From Streptomyces shenzhenensis (GTDB taxonomy: Bacteria; Actinomycetota; Actinomycetes; Streptomycetales; Streptomycetaceae), in the NCBI RefSeq assembly GCF_003688995.1, contig NZ_PENI01000035.1, forward strand, positions 1 to 64,000: DNA of 64,000 bases, written 5' to 3'. The notes below the pieces were generated by a model. That model did not search any database. It was not told the DNA's origin and saw nothing but the letters and a program-made list of their open reading frames with translations. The position numbers were made by a program, and so were the translations under genes. This document shows, piece after piece, positions 6,435 through 14,414 of the stretch (the first letter of the stretch is position 1; the number at the start of each line of letters is the position of its first letter).

Positions 6435-8594
6435 ATGGCGCCACAGAGGAACACCGGAGCGGGCGCGGAAGCGGAACTTCCCGAGTACGCCGGTCATTAC
6501 CGCCTGGAGGCACGCCTCGGGGCGGGCGGCATGGGCGTGGTGCACCTCGCCCGCAGCACCTCGGGGCTGAAGCTCGCCGTGAAGGTCGTACACGCGGAGT
6601 TCGCCAAGGACCGCGAGTTCAGGGGGCGTTTCCGGCAGGAGGTGGCCGCCGCCCGGCGGGTGAGCGGTGCCTTCACCGCGCCGGTCGTCGACGCCGATCC
6701 GGAGGCCGCGCGGCCCTGGATGGCCACGCTGTACATCCCCGGGCCGACGCTCGCCGATCATGTGAAGCGGAACGGCCCCATGGAGCCTGCGCAGTTGCGC
6801 AGGCTGATGGCCGGGCTCGCGGAGGCGCTGCGCGACATCCATCGGGTCGGGGTGGTGCACCGCGATCTGAAGCCGAGCAACGTCCTGCTCGCCGAGGACG
6901 GACCGAAGGTCATCGACTTCGGGATCTCTCGGCCGAAAGACAGCGAACTGCGCACCGAGACCGGCAAGCTGATAGGCACGCCGCCCTTCATGGCGCCCGA
7001 GCAGTTCCGGCGGCCCCGCGAAGTCGGGCCGGCCGCCGACATCTTCACGCTGGGGTCGGTGCTGGTGCACGCGGCGACCGGGCGCGGCCCGTTCGACTCG
7101 GACAGCCCGTATGTCGTGGCCTACCAGGTCGTCCACGACGAACCGGATGTGACCGGAGTGCCGGAGGACCTCGCCCCGCTGGTGCTGCGCTGCCTCGCCA
7201 AGGAGCCGGAGGGCCGGCCGACGCCCGACGAGCTGATGCGGGAGCTGCGGTCGGTGGCCGCCTCGTACGACACGCAGGCGTTCATACCGCCTCAGCGGGC
7301 GCACGGGAACGACCAGCGGACGGACGGCCCGGATCCGACCCCCGATCCGGGCGGTTCCTGGGGTCCGCGGACGGGCGCGCCGCAGGAACCCGAGCGGGCC
7401 GCGCGGGCGCCCCGGGGACCGCGGGCGTGGCTCGGCAGGCGGGCGGCGCTCGTGGGCGGTTCGCTCACCCTTGCCCTGTGCGGTGTGCTCGCGTCGGTGC
7501 TGTGGCTCGGCGGCGATCCGCCCGCGCCGGTGGGCGCCGCGGCCCGGAACACTGCGGCGCCGGGGTTCCAGGCATGGCACGCCGAGCCGGTCGGCGAGGG
7601 CTCCGGGATGCCCCGGTGCGCCTACGGCGGCGACAAGGTGCTGTGCTTCCGCTCCGGCCTGGCCTACGCCCTCGACCCGGCGGACGGTTCCCTGCTGTGG
7701 CGGCGCTCCGTCGCCGGGGAGCGGACGAGCGCCGCGCCGGGCCTGTCGGGCGGGCTCCTGCAGTTGCCGACGAGCGGGGGCGAGCGGGTGGAGGCGGTCG
7801 ACCCGGCCTCCGGTACGACGCGCTGGAAGCGGGAGGTGCCGGGGCAGGCGGCGCGCTTCGCCGGCGGGATGCTCCTCGTCACGGACGCCGACGGTTCGCT
7901 CACCGGCGTGGACGGCCTGACGGGTGACACCAGGTGGACCCGGCGGATCTTCGGTGCCCACACGCCGGCCCTGGCCTGGTTCGCGGGGGACGCGTCGGCG
8001 TACGCGACCAGTTCCGCGGACGGGACGCACACGCGCGTGACGGCCGTGGATCCGGTGACGGGCGCCGAGCGCTGGCACGCGCGGCTGGCGGGGAACCTGA
8101 AGCCCGTCGGCAGTCAGGGCGGCTCCCTGTTCCTGCTGTCCGTGGACAGCGCCAGCGGCCAGACGGACGAGGTGGTGCGCTACACGCCGGCCTCGGGGAC
8201 CGAGCGGCGGGTGCCGCTGCCGGTGCCGCGTCTGGCTCCGCAGGCCGCCGTGCGCGGCGACGTCGTCTACCTGCTGTCCAGCGGCGGTGCGCTGGAGGCG
8301 GTCGACGTGGCCGGCGGCAAGCGGCGGTGGCTGCTCGAGACGTCCGTGAGCCGTGGCTCGGCGCCGGTCGCCGACGGCAGGCAGGTGTACGTCAGCGCCG
8401 CCGACGGACGGCTGCTCGCGGTCGACGCCCGCGACGGCCGGCTGGTGGGGCAGACCCCGGCGCGGCTCGGCGCCAACTCGGACGAGGTCACGGCCGTGCT
8501 CCCGGCCCCCCTGCTCGTGGACGGCCGTCTCTACGCCGGTGCCCCCGACGGCACGGTCTTCGCGGTGGCCGCGCGCGATCCCGAGACCTGGTGA
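6435..8594 (+). CDS. Membrane Ser/Thr protein kinase with PQQ beta-propeller sensor
   Basis: This 719-aa kinase has the Gly-rich loop LGAGGMG (residues 28-34), Lys50 and the catalytic loop HRDLKPSN from residue 142. The DFG Asp is D161, and GTPPFMAPE is the activation-segment end. A Pro/Gly-rich juxtamembrane linker runs to one transmembrane helix (about 337-358). The outer part (about 380-719) is made of PQQ-type beta-propeller blades with repeated W/A-x-DP-x-G-x-W motifs. This architecture resembles AfsK-type kinases and presumably senses an extracytoplasmic ligand. A TAGGCT -10-like box lies at 6386-6391. A GC hairpin follows the gene. Confidence 0.92.
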   Translation: MAPQRNTGAGAEAELPEYAGHYRLEARLGAGGMGVVHLARSTSGLKLAVKVVHAEFAKDREFRGRFRQEVAAARRVSGAFTAPVVDADPEAARPWMATLYIPGPTLADHVKRNGPMEPAQLRRLMAGLAEALRDIHRVGVVHRDLKPSNVLLAEDGPKVIDFGISRPKDSELRTETGKLIGTPPFMAPEQFRRPREVGPAADIFTLGSVLVHAATGRGPFDSDSPYVVAYQVVHDEPDVTGVPEDLAPLVLRCLAKEPEGRPTPDELMRELRSVAASYDTQAFIPPQRAHGNDQRTDGPDPTPDPGGSWGPRTGAPQEPERAARAPRGPRAWLGRRAALVGGSLTLALCGVLASVLWLGGDPPAPVGAAARNTAAPGFQAWHAEPVGEGSGMPRCAYGGDKVLCFRSGLAYALDPADGSLLWRRSVAGERTSAAPGLSGGLLQLPTSGGERVEAVDPASGTTRWKREVPGQAARFAGGMLLVTDADGSLTGVDGLTGDTRWTRRIFGAHTPALAWFAGDASAYATSSADGTHTRVTAVDPVTGAERWHARLAGNLKPVGSQGGSLFLLSVDSASGQTDEVVRYTPASGTERRVPLPVPRLAPQAAVRGDVVYLLSSGGALEAVDVAGGKRRWLLETSVSRGSAPVADGRQVYVSAADGRLLAVDARDGRLVGQTPARLGANSDEVTAVLPAPLLVDGRLYAGAPDGTVFAVAARDPETW

Positions 8595-8602
8595 CATGCG
8601 GC

Positions 8603-8629
8603 GGGGCCGCCCCCGTCGGAGGCGGCCCC
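8603..8629. terminator. Hairpin between the kinase gene and ilvD
   Basis: GGGGCCGCC (8603-8611) pairs with GGCGGCCCC (8621-8629) around a 9-nt loop in the gap between two convergent genes. It probably terminates both. Confidence 0.55.
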
Positions 8630-8645
8630 GGAGCGTGCGGGGGAC

Positions 8646-10499
8646 TCAGCCCAGCTTGCTGACGTCCCGGACGGCGCCCTTGTCGGCGCTGGTCGCCATC
8701 GCCGCGTACGCCCGCAGGGCCGACGAGACCTTGCGGTCGCGGTCCTTCGGGGCGTGGACGCCGTTCAGCGCCTGCTCACGGCGTGCCAGCTCGGCCTCGT
8801 CGACGAGCAGCTCGATGCTGCGGTTCGGGATGTCGATGCGGATCCGGTCGCCGTCCTGGACCAGCGCGATGGTGCCGCCGGACGCGGCCTCGGGGGACGC
8901 GTGGCCGATGGACAGGCCGGAGGTGCCGCCGGAGAAGCGGCCGTCGGTGATCAGTGCGCAGGACTTGCCCAGGCCGCGGCCCTTGAGGAAGGACGTCGGG
9001 TAGAGCATCTCCTGCATGCCGGGGCCGCCCTTGGGGCCCTCGTAGCGGATGACGACGACATCGCCCTCGGTGACCTGTTTGCCCAGGATCTTCTCGACGG
9101 CCTCCTCCTGCGACTCGCAGACCACCGCCGGGCCCTCGAAGGTCCAGATGGACTCGTCGACGCCGGCCGTCTTCACCACGCAGCCGTCGACGGCCAGGTT
9201 GCCGCGCAGGACGGCCAGGCCGCCGTCCTTGGAGTAGGCGTGCTCGGCGGAGCGGATGCAGCCGTTCTCGGCGTCCTCGTCCAGCGCCGCCCAGCGCTCC
9301 GACTGGGAGAAGGCCTCCGCCGAGCGGACGCAGCCGGGGGCCGCGTGCCACAGCTCCACGGCCGCCGCGGACGGCGAGCCGCCGCGCACGTCCCAGGTCT
9401 TCAGCCAGTCCGCCAGGGACGGGCTGTGGACCGCGTGCACGTCCTCGTTGAGCAGGCCCGCCCGGTGCAGCTCGCCGAGCAGGGCGGGGATGCCGCCGGC
9501 GCGGTGCACGTCCTCCATGTAGTACGTGCGGCCCTTGGCGACGTTGGGCGCGACCTTCGCCAGGCAGGGCACCCGGCGGGAGACGGCGTCGATCTGCTCC
9601 AGACCGAACGGGACGCCCGCCTCCTGGGCCGCCGCCAGCAGGTGCAGGATCGTGTTGGTCGAGCCGCCCATCGCGATGTCCAGGGCCATCGCGTTCTCGA
9701 AGGCGGCGAACGACACGATGCTGCGGGGCAGGACCGTCTCGTCGTCCTGCTCGTAGTAGCGGCGGGTGATGTCCATCACCGTGCGGGCCGCGTCCTCGTA
9801 GAGGCTGCGGCGGGCCGTGTGCGTGGCCAGGACCGAGCCGTTGCCGGGCAGGGACAGGCCGATCGCCTCGGTGAGGCAGTTCATCGAGTTGGCGGTGAAC
9901 ATGCCGGAGCAGGAGCCGCAGGTCGGACAGGCGTTCTCCTCGATGCGGAGGATGTCCTCGTCGGAGACCTTGTCGTTGGCTGCCTCGGCGATCGCGTCGA
10001 TCAGGTCCAGCGTGCGGACCGTGCCGTCGACCAGGGTGGCCCGGCCGGCCTCCATCGGGCCGCCGGAGACGAAGACCGTGGGGATGTTCAGGCGCAACGC
10101 GGCCATCAGCATGCCCGGGGTGATCTTGTCGCAGTTGGAGATGCAGACCAGGGCGTCGGCGCAGTGCGCCTCGACCATGTACTCCACGCTGTCCGCGATC
10201 AGGTCGCGGGAGGGCAGGGAGTACAGCATGCCGCCGTGGCCCATCGCGATGCCGTCGTCGACGGCGATGGTGTTGAACTCGCGCGGGATGCCGCCCGCCT
10301 CCCGGATCGCCTCGCTGACGATCCGGCCGACCGGCTGCAGATGGGTGTGGCCGGGCACGAACTCGGTGAAGCTGTTGGCGACCGCGATGACCGGCTTCCG
10401 GCCGATGTCCGCACCGGGTACACCGGAGGCGCGCATAAGGGCGCGGGCGCCCGCCATGTTGCGGCCGTGGGTGACTGTGCGGGACCTCAGCTCGGGCAT
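8646..10499 (-). CDS. ilvD: Dihydroxy-acid dehydratase
   Basis: This 617-aa enzyme dehydrates dihydroxy-acids in isoleucine and valine synthesis. It has the iron-sulfur ligand motifs ISNCDKITPGM (Cys123) and CPTCGSCSGM (Cys191, 194 and 197). The C-terminal IlvD/Edd region includes TDGRFSGGTSGLSIGH. Length is standard for the long bacterial form. AAGGAG lies just before ATG 10499. It stands alone, apart from other ilv genes. Confidence 0.97.
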   Translation of the reverse strand: MPELRSRTVTHGRNMAGARALMRASGVPGADIGRKPVIAVANSFTEFVPGHTHLQPVGRIVSEAIREAGGIPREFNTIAVDDGIAMGHGGMLYSLPSRDLIADSVEYMVEAHCADALVCISNCDKITPGMLMAALRLNIPTVFVSGGPMEAGRATLVDGTVRTLDLIDAIAEAANDKVSDEDILRIEENACPTCGSCSGMFTANSMNCLTEAIGLSLPGNGSVLATHTARRSLYEDAARTVMDITRRYYEQDDETVLPRSIVSFAAFENAMALDIAMGGSTNTILHLLAAAQEAGVPFGLEQIDAVSRRVPCLAKVAPNVAKGRTYYMEDVHRAGGIPALLGELHRAGLLNEDVHAVHSPSLADWLKTWDVRGGSPSAAAVELWHAAPGCVRSAEAFSQSERWAALDEDAENGCIRSAEHAYSKDGGLAVLRGNLAVDGCVVKTAGVDESIWTFEGPAVVCESQEEAVEKILGKQVTEGDVVVIRYEGPKGGPGMQEMLYPTSFLKGRGLGKSCALITDGRFSGGTSGLSIGHASPEAASGGTIALVQDGDRIRIDIPNRSIELLVDEAELARREQALNGVHAPKDRDRKVSSALRAYAAMATSADKGAVRDVSKLG

Positions 10500-10677
10500 C
10501 GTCGCTCGCTCCTTCGAAGACCTTCTGGCAGAGAGTTCTGACTCGTCGAGCGTACGCCGGTCATCCAGGGACCGGGACGGAGTGTCCGGAATGCGGGATC
10601 CGCGTCTCGGAGGCCCGGACCGCCGACGATTCCGCGTCCCGGCGGCCGGCCCGGGAAGCCGGAACCACCGCGGGCAC

Positions 10678-11304
10678 TCACGCCCCGGTGAGATGCCCCT
10701 GTACCACCGGCGCCGCCCGCGCGATGATCTGCTCCAGATCGGCCGAGGCCATCGGCTCCATCTTGATCACGTACCGCAGCATGACGCACCCCATCAGCTG
10801 CGCGGCCGCCAGTTCGGCGCGCAACTCGGCGTCCGGCGGCTCCAATTGTCCCGCGATGCGGCGCAGCAGCTGGCTCGCGATCAGGCGGCGCAGGACAGCG
10901 GCCGCGGTCTCGTTGTTGACGGCGGAGCGCACGATCGCCAGCAGGGGCGCCCGGGTGGTGGGGTTCTCCCAGATGCCGAAGAAGAACCGGGTCAGCCGCT
11001 CGCCGATGCCGTCGAGCGGGCCGGCGCCCACGGCGTCCGGGGCGTGCAGCGCGGGCGCGAAGGCGACCGCGACGGCCGCCTCGAAGACCTGTTCCTTGGT
11101 GCCGAAGTAGTGGTGGACGAGGGCCGAGTCCACGCCGGCCGCCTTCGCGATGCCGCGTACGGAGGTCTTCTCGTAGCCGCGCTCGGAGAACTCCTCGCGG
11201 GCCACGGTCAGGATGCGGTCGCGGGTGTCGCCCGACTCGGTGCGCGGGGGCCGGCCGCGGCGGCGGGCGGGTGCGCCCTCCCGGTCCGGGGTGGTGCCGC
11301 TCAC
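10678..11304 (-). CDS. TetR-family transcriptional regulator
   Basis: This 208-aa protein has a basic, disordered start followed by a TetR helix-turn-helix near residues 28-72 (ILTVAREEFSERGYEKTS, then VDSALVHHYFGTKEQVF). The ligand domain resembles the common TetR_C_33/PaaR-like actinobacterial form. Its GTG start overlaps the stop of the isomerase-like gene upstream by 4 bp (GTGA), so the two are translationally coupled. Its target and ligand are unknown. The coupling suggests it responds to metabolism of that partner or controls that pair. Confidence 0.9.
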   Translation of the reverse strand: MSGTTPDREGAPARRRGRPPRTESGDTRDRILTVAREEFSERGYEKTSVRGIAKAAGVDSALVHHYFGTKEQVFEAAVAVAFAPALHAPDAVGAGPLDGIGERLTRFFFGIWENPTTRAPLLAIVRSAVNNETAAAVLRRLIASQLLRRIAGQLEPPDAELRAELAAAQLMGCVMLRYVIKMEPMASADLEQIIARAAPVVQGHLTGA

Positions 11305-12134
11305 GGTCGGGGCACCTTCACCGCTGAGGCGAGGTGGAGCCGGGTGAAGGCCAGCGCCTCCGCCAGGTCCGCCTCGCGTTCGGCACTGGACATGGCACGC
11401 CGGGTGTTGACCTCGATGACGACGTGGCCGTCGTAGCCGCCCTGCGCGAGCCGTTCCAGCAGTTCGGCGCAGGGCTGGCTGCCACGGCCGGGGACCAGGT
11501 GCTCGTCCTTGCCCGATCCCCTGCCGTCGGCGAGATGGACATGGCCCAGGCGGGCGCCCATCCGGTCGATCATCTGCAGCGCGTCCGTGCGGGCGGTGGC
11601 CGTGTGGCTGAGGTCGATCGTGAAGTGGCGGTAGTCGTCCTTGGTGACGTCCCAGTCGGGGGCGTACGCGAGCATCTCGCGGTCGCGGTAGCGCCAGGGG
11701 TACATGTTCTCGACGGCGAACCGTACGTCCGTCTCGTTCGCCATCCGCCAGACTCCATCGACGAAGTCACGGGCGTACTGCCGCTGCCAGCGGAACGGCG
11801 GGTGGACGACGACCGTCCCGGCGCCGAGCCGCTCGGCGGCGGCGCGGGCGCGCTGGAGCTTGACCCAGGGGTCCGTGGACCACACCCGCTGGGTGATCAG
11901 CAGGCAGGGGGCGTGCACCGCCAGGATCGGGATGCGGTGGTAGTCGGACAGCCGCCGCAGCGCCTCGATGTCCTGGCTGACCGGGTCCGTCCACACCATG
12001 ACCTCGACGCCGTCGTATCCGAGGCGTGCGGCGATCTCGAAGGCCGTCGCCGTCGACTCCGGGTAGACGGAGGCCGTGGACAGGGCGACCTTCGCATCCG
12101 GGATGCGGACGGGGACGTCCCTTGCTTCAGCCAC
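11301..12134 (-). CDS. Sugar phosphate isomerase/epimerase-family TIM-barrel protein
   Basis: This 277-aa protein belongs to the xylose-isomerase-like TIM-barrel group (AP endonuclease 2 fold). Likely metal-binding segments are VVVHPPF, FAVENMYPW, TIDLSHTA, LGHVHLADG and VVIEVNT, spaced as in the family. The true substrate is unknown. GTG 12134 is chosen because the Streptomyces family starts (M/V)AEARD, and because a TACCCT box lies exactly 7 bp upstream (12147-12142). This suggests a leaderless mRNA independent of ppx. The downstream TetR gene overlaps its stop. Confidence 0.85.
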   Translation of the reverse strand: MAEARDVPVRIPDAKVALSTASVYPESTATAFEIAARLGYDGVEVMVWTDPVSQDIEALRRLSDYHRIPILAVHAPCLLITQRVWSTDPWVKLQRARAAAERLGAGTVVVHPPFRWQRQYARDFVDGVWRMANETDVRFAVENMYPWRYRDREMLAYAPDWDVTKDDYRHFTIDLSHTATARTDALQMIDRMGARLGHVHLADGRGSGKDEHLVPGRGSQPCAELLERLAQGGYDGHVVIEVNTRRAMSSAEREADLAEALAFTRLHLASAVKVPRP

Positions 12135-12271
12135 GAAGGACAGGGTACGGGGGTACACGGTGGCATCGGTCCGGGGGCCGGACGCCCTGTGGGCCGTTCC
12201 GGCCGTTCCTCGCGGGCCGGTGCGGGCCGCCGGTGACCCGTCCCACACGTCCGCTCGCGGACGCGGGACGC

Positions 12272-13204
12272 TCACGGCGATCCCATGTGGTCCAGGCGGC
12301 GCAGGATCACGCCCTCCCGCAGCGCCCACGGGCAGACCTCCAGGTTCTTCACGCCGAACAGGTCCATCGCGCCCTCCGCGACCAGGGCGCCGGCGAGCAG
12401 CTGGCCGGAGCGGCCCTCGGAGACGCCGGGGAGCCCGGAGCGCTGCTCGGCGGACATGCCGGCCAGCCGCGGCACCCATGCCTCCAGGGACTCCCGCTTC
12501 AGCTCGCGCTGGACGTACAGGCCCTCGGCGGACCGCGCGGCGCCCGCGATCCGGGCCAGCTGTTTGAAGGTCTTGGAGGTGGCGACCACGTGGTCGGGCG
12601 ATCCGAAGCGGCTGAACTCCCCCACCGTGCGGGCGATCTCGGCCCGTACGTGCCGGCGCAGGGCCCTTATCGCCTCGGGGGCCGGCGGATCGACGGGCAG
12701 CCAGCCGGCGGTCAGCCGGCCCGCGCCGAGCGGGAGCGAGGCGGCCGCGTCGGGTTCCTCGTCGATGCCGTAGGCGATCTCCAGGGAGCCGCCGCCGATG
12801 TCCAGGACCAGCAGCTTGCCGGCCGACCAGCCGAACCAGCGGCGGGCGGCGAGAAAGGTGAGCCGGGCCTCCTCGGCGCCGGTGAGCACCTGCAGTTCGA
12901 TGCCGGTCTCGGCCTGCACGCGCGCGAGGACGTCGTCGGCGTTGCTGGCCTCGCGCACGGCGGAGGTGGCGAAGGTCAACAGATCCTCGACGCCCTTGTC
13001 CTCGGCTGCCTGGAGGGCGTCGTGGACGACGCCGATCAGCCGGTCGACCCCGTCGGGGCCGATCGCCCCGTCCATGTCCAGGAGTTCGGCGAGCCGCAGC
13101 TCCGCCTTGTGCGAATGCGCGGGCAGCGGGCGCGCGCCCGGGTGCGCATCCACCACCAGCAGATGCACCGTGTTCGATCCAACGTCCAGGACACCGAGTC
13201 TCAT
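12272..13204 (-). CDS. Ppx/GppA exopolyphosphatase-family phosphatase
   Basis: This 310-aa ASKHA-fold phosphatase acts on polyphosphate or pppGpp in related bacteria. Phosphate-binding motifs are MRLGVLDVGSNTVHLLV at the start and VLDIGGGSLEIAYG near residues 140-153. It is of the short form without the C-terminal HD domain, like one of the two mycobacterial Ppx proteins. ATG 13204 has a TAGCGT box 7 bp upstream (13217-13212), consistent with leaderless transcription. It is divergent from the Cys-rich protein gene at 13276. Confidence 0.9.
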   Translation of the reverse strand: MRLGVLDVGSNTVHLLVVDAHPGARPLPAHSHKAELRLAELLDMDGAIGPDGVDRLIGVVHDALQAAEDKGVEDLLTFATSAVREASNADDVLARVQAETGIELQVLTGAEEARLTFLAARRWFGWSAGKLLVLDIGGGSLEIAYGIDEEPDAAASLPLGAGRLTAGWLPVDPPAPEAIRALRRHVRAEIARTVGEFSRFGSPDHVVATSKTFKQLARIAGAARSAEGLYVQRELKRESLEAWVPRLAGMSAEQRSGLPGVSEGRSGQLLAGALVAEGAMDLFGVKNLEVCPWALREGVILRRLDHMGSP

Positions 13205-13275
13205 GCACGGAACGCTACTGCCACCTGGACTGTCGCCCGTCCACGGAGCGGGCTGGGGCGACATACCCTGGACGC

Positions 13276-14142
13276 GTGCCAAAGACGAAAAAGGCGAAGG
13301 ACCACAAGGCCGCCGAATCCGCCCACGATTCTTCGCAGGTGAATTCATTGAAGAAGGCGAAGAAGGCGAAGCAGGCGGCAAAGGGCCCGGAAGCCGACGA
13401 GAAGGGGCTCGACTTCGCGCGCGCGTGGGTGGAGTTTCCCGATCCGGCGGACGACGAGCAGGTCTTCCGGTGCGATCTGACCTGGCTGACCTCTCGGTGG
13501 AACTGCATCTTCGGCAGTGGCTGCCAGGGCATCCAGGCGGGCCGCGCGGACGACGGATGCTGCACGCTGGGCGCGCACTTCTCCGACGAGGACGACGAGA
13601 AGCGGGTCGCCGAGCATGTGGCGCGACTCACGCCGGAGATCTGGCAGCACCACGACGAGGGCACGGAGCACGGCTGGGTCGCGGAGGACGACGAGGGCTC
13701 CCGGCAGACCCGCCCGTACCAGGGGTCGTGCATCTTCCAGAACCGGCCCGGCTTCCCGGGCGGCGCGGGCTGCTCGCTGCACATCCTCGCCCTGAAGGAG
13801 GGCCGCGAGCCGCTGGAGACCAAACCGGACGTGTGCTGGCAGCTGCCGATCCGGCGGACGTACGACTGGATCGACCGCCCCGACGACACGCGGATCCTCC
13901 AGGTGTCGATCGGCGAGTACGACCGCCGGGGCTGGGGGCCGGGCGGGCACGATCTGCACTGGTGGTGCACGTCGGCGACCTCGGCGCACGGCGCGGGCGA
14001 CCCGGTGTACGTCTCCTACCGGGCCGAGCTGACCGAGCTGATGGGCAAGGCCGGCTACGACCGGCTGGTCGAGCTGTGCGAGGAGCGGCTGGCGTCGCGC
14101 CTGCCCCTGCTGGCCCCCCACCCGGCGGACCCGACGGACTGA
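13276..14142 (+). CDS. Conserved actinobacterial Cys-rich protein of unknown function
   Basis: This 288-aa protein opens with a Lys/Ala-rich tract (residues 1-45). A domain with many conserved-looking cysteines follows: FRCDL, WNCIFGSGCQG, DDGCCTL, GSCIF, GGAGCSL and DVCWQ. The spacing recalls YkgJ/DUF3109-type zinc or iron-sulfur cysteine clusters, but I cannot confirm the family. Trp-rich segments such as LHWWCTS are also present. The GTG start is supported by a TACCCT box 6 bp upstream (13264-13269), implying a leaderless mRNA. It is convergent with the sigma-like gene across the 166-bp repeat element. Confidence 0.8.
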   Translation: MPKTKKAKDHKAAESAHDSSQVNSLKKAKKAKQAAKGPEADEKGLDFARAWVEFPDPADDEQVFRCDLTWLTSRWNCIFGSGCQGIQAGRADDGCCTLGAHFSDEDDEKRVAEHVARLTPEIWQHHDEGTEHGWVAEDDEGSRQTRPYQGSCIFQNRPGFPGGAGCSLHILALKEGREPLETKPDVCWQLPIRRTYDWIDRPDDTRILQVSIGEYDRRGWGPGGHDLHWWCTSATSAHGAGDPVYVSYRAELTELMGKAGYDRLVELCEERLASRLPLLAPHPADPTD

Positions 14143-14248
14143 CCCGCGGTCGCCCCCGCCGGCGCAGCCCATGAACGCCCTCGGCAGCCGCGGCGGGCTC
14201 CCGGGAGCACCCCGCACACTCCCCGACCGCGCACGCCCCGGGGTGGGG

Positions 14249-14414
14249 CTAGGGTCTTTCGTTTGGATCAGGCCGGATCAGGGAGCGGGGTCTGGTGCCG
14301 TGGATCGCAAGGCGGAGGAGGGCGGCAGGGCGGAGCCCTGACAACCGACGACAACGCCGCGAGGCGCGGTGCCAGGGCCCGCGAGCCCGGCATGATCCAA
14401 ACGAGAGGCCCTAG
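14249..14414. repeat. 166-bp MITE-like hairpin element, copy 1
   Basis: The element begins and ends with CTAG. The outer 28 bp (14249-14276 and 14387-14414) are inverted repeats with 3 mismatches; the conserved core is TCGTTTGGATCA. The interior also folds back on itself. Copy 2 at 27980-28145 appears identical over all 166 bp. The right CTAG supplies the TAG stop of the minus-strand sigma-like gene (14411-14413). The two CTAG ends fit a 4-bp target duplication of the kind made by IS5-group transposases, which is inference. Confidence 0.85.
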
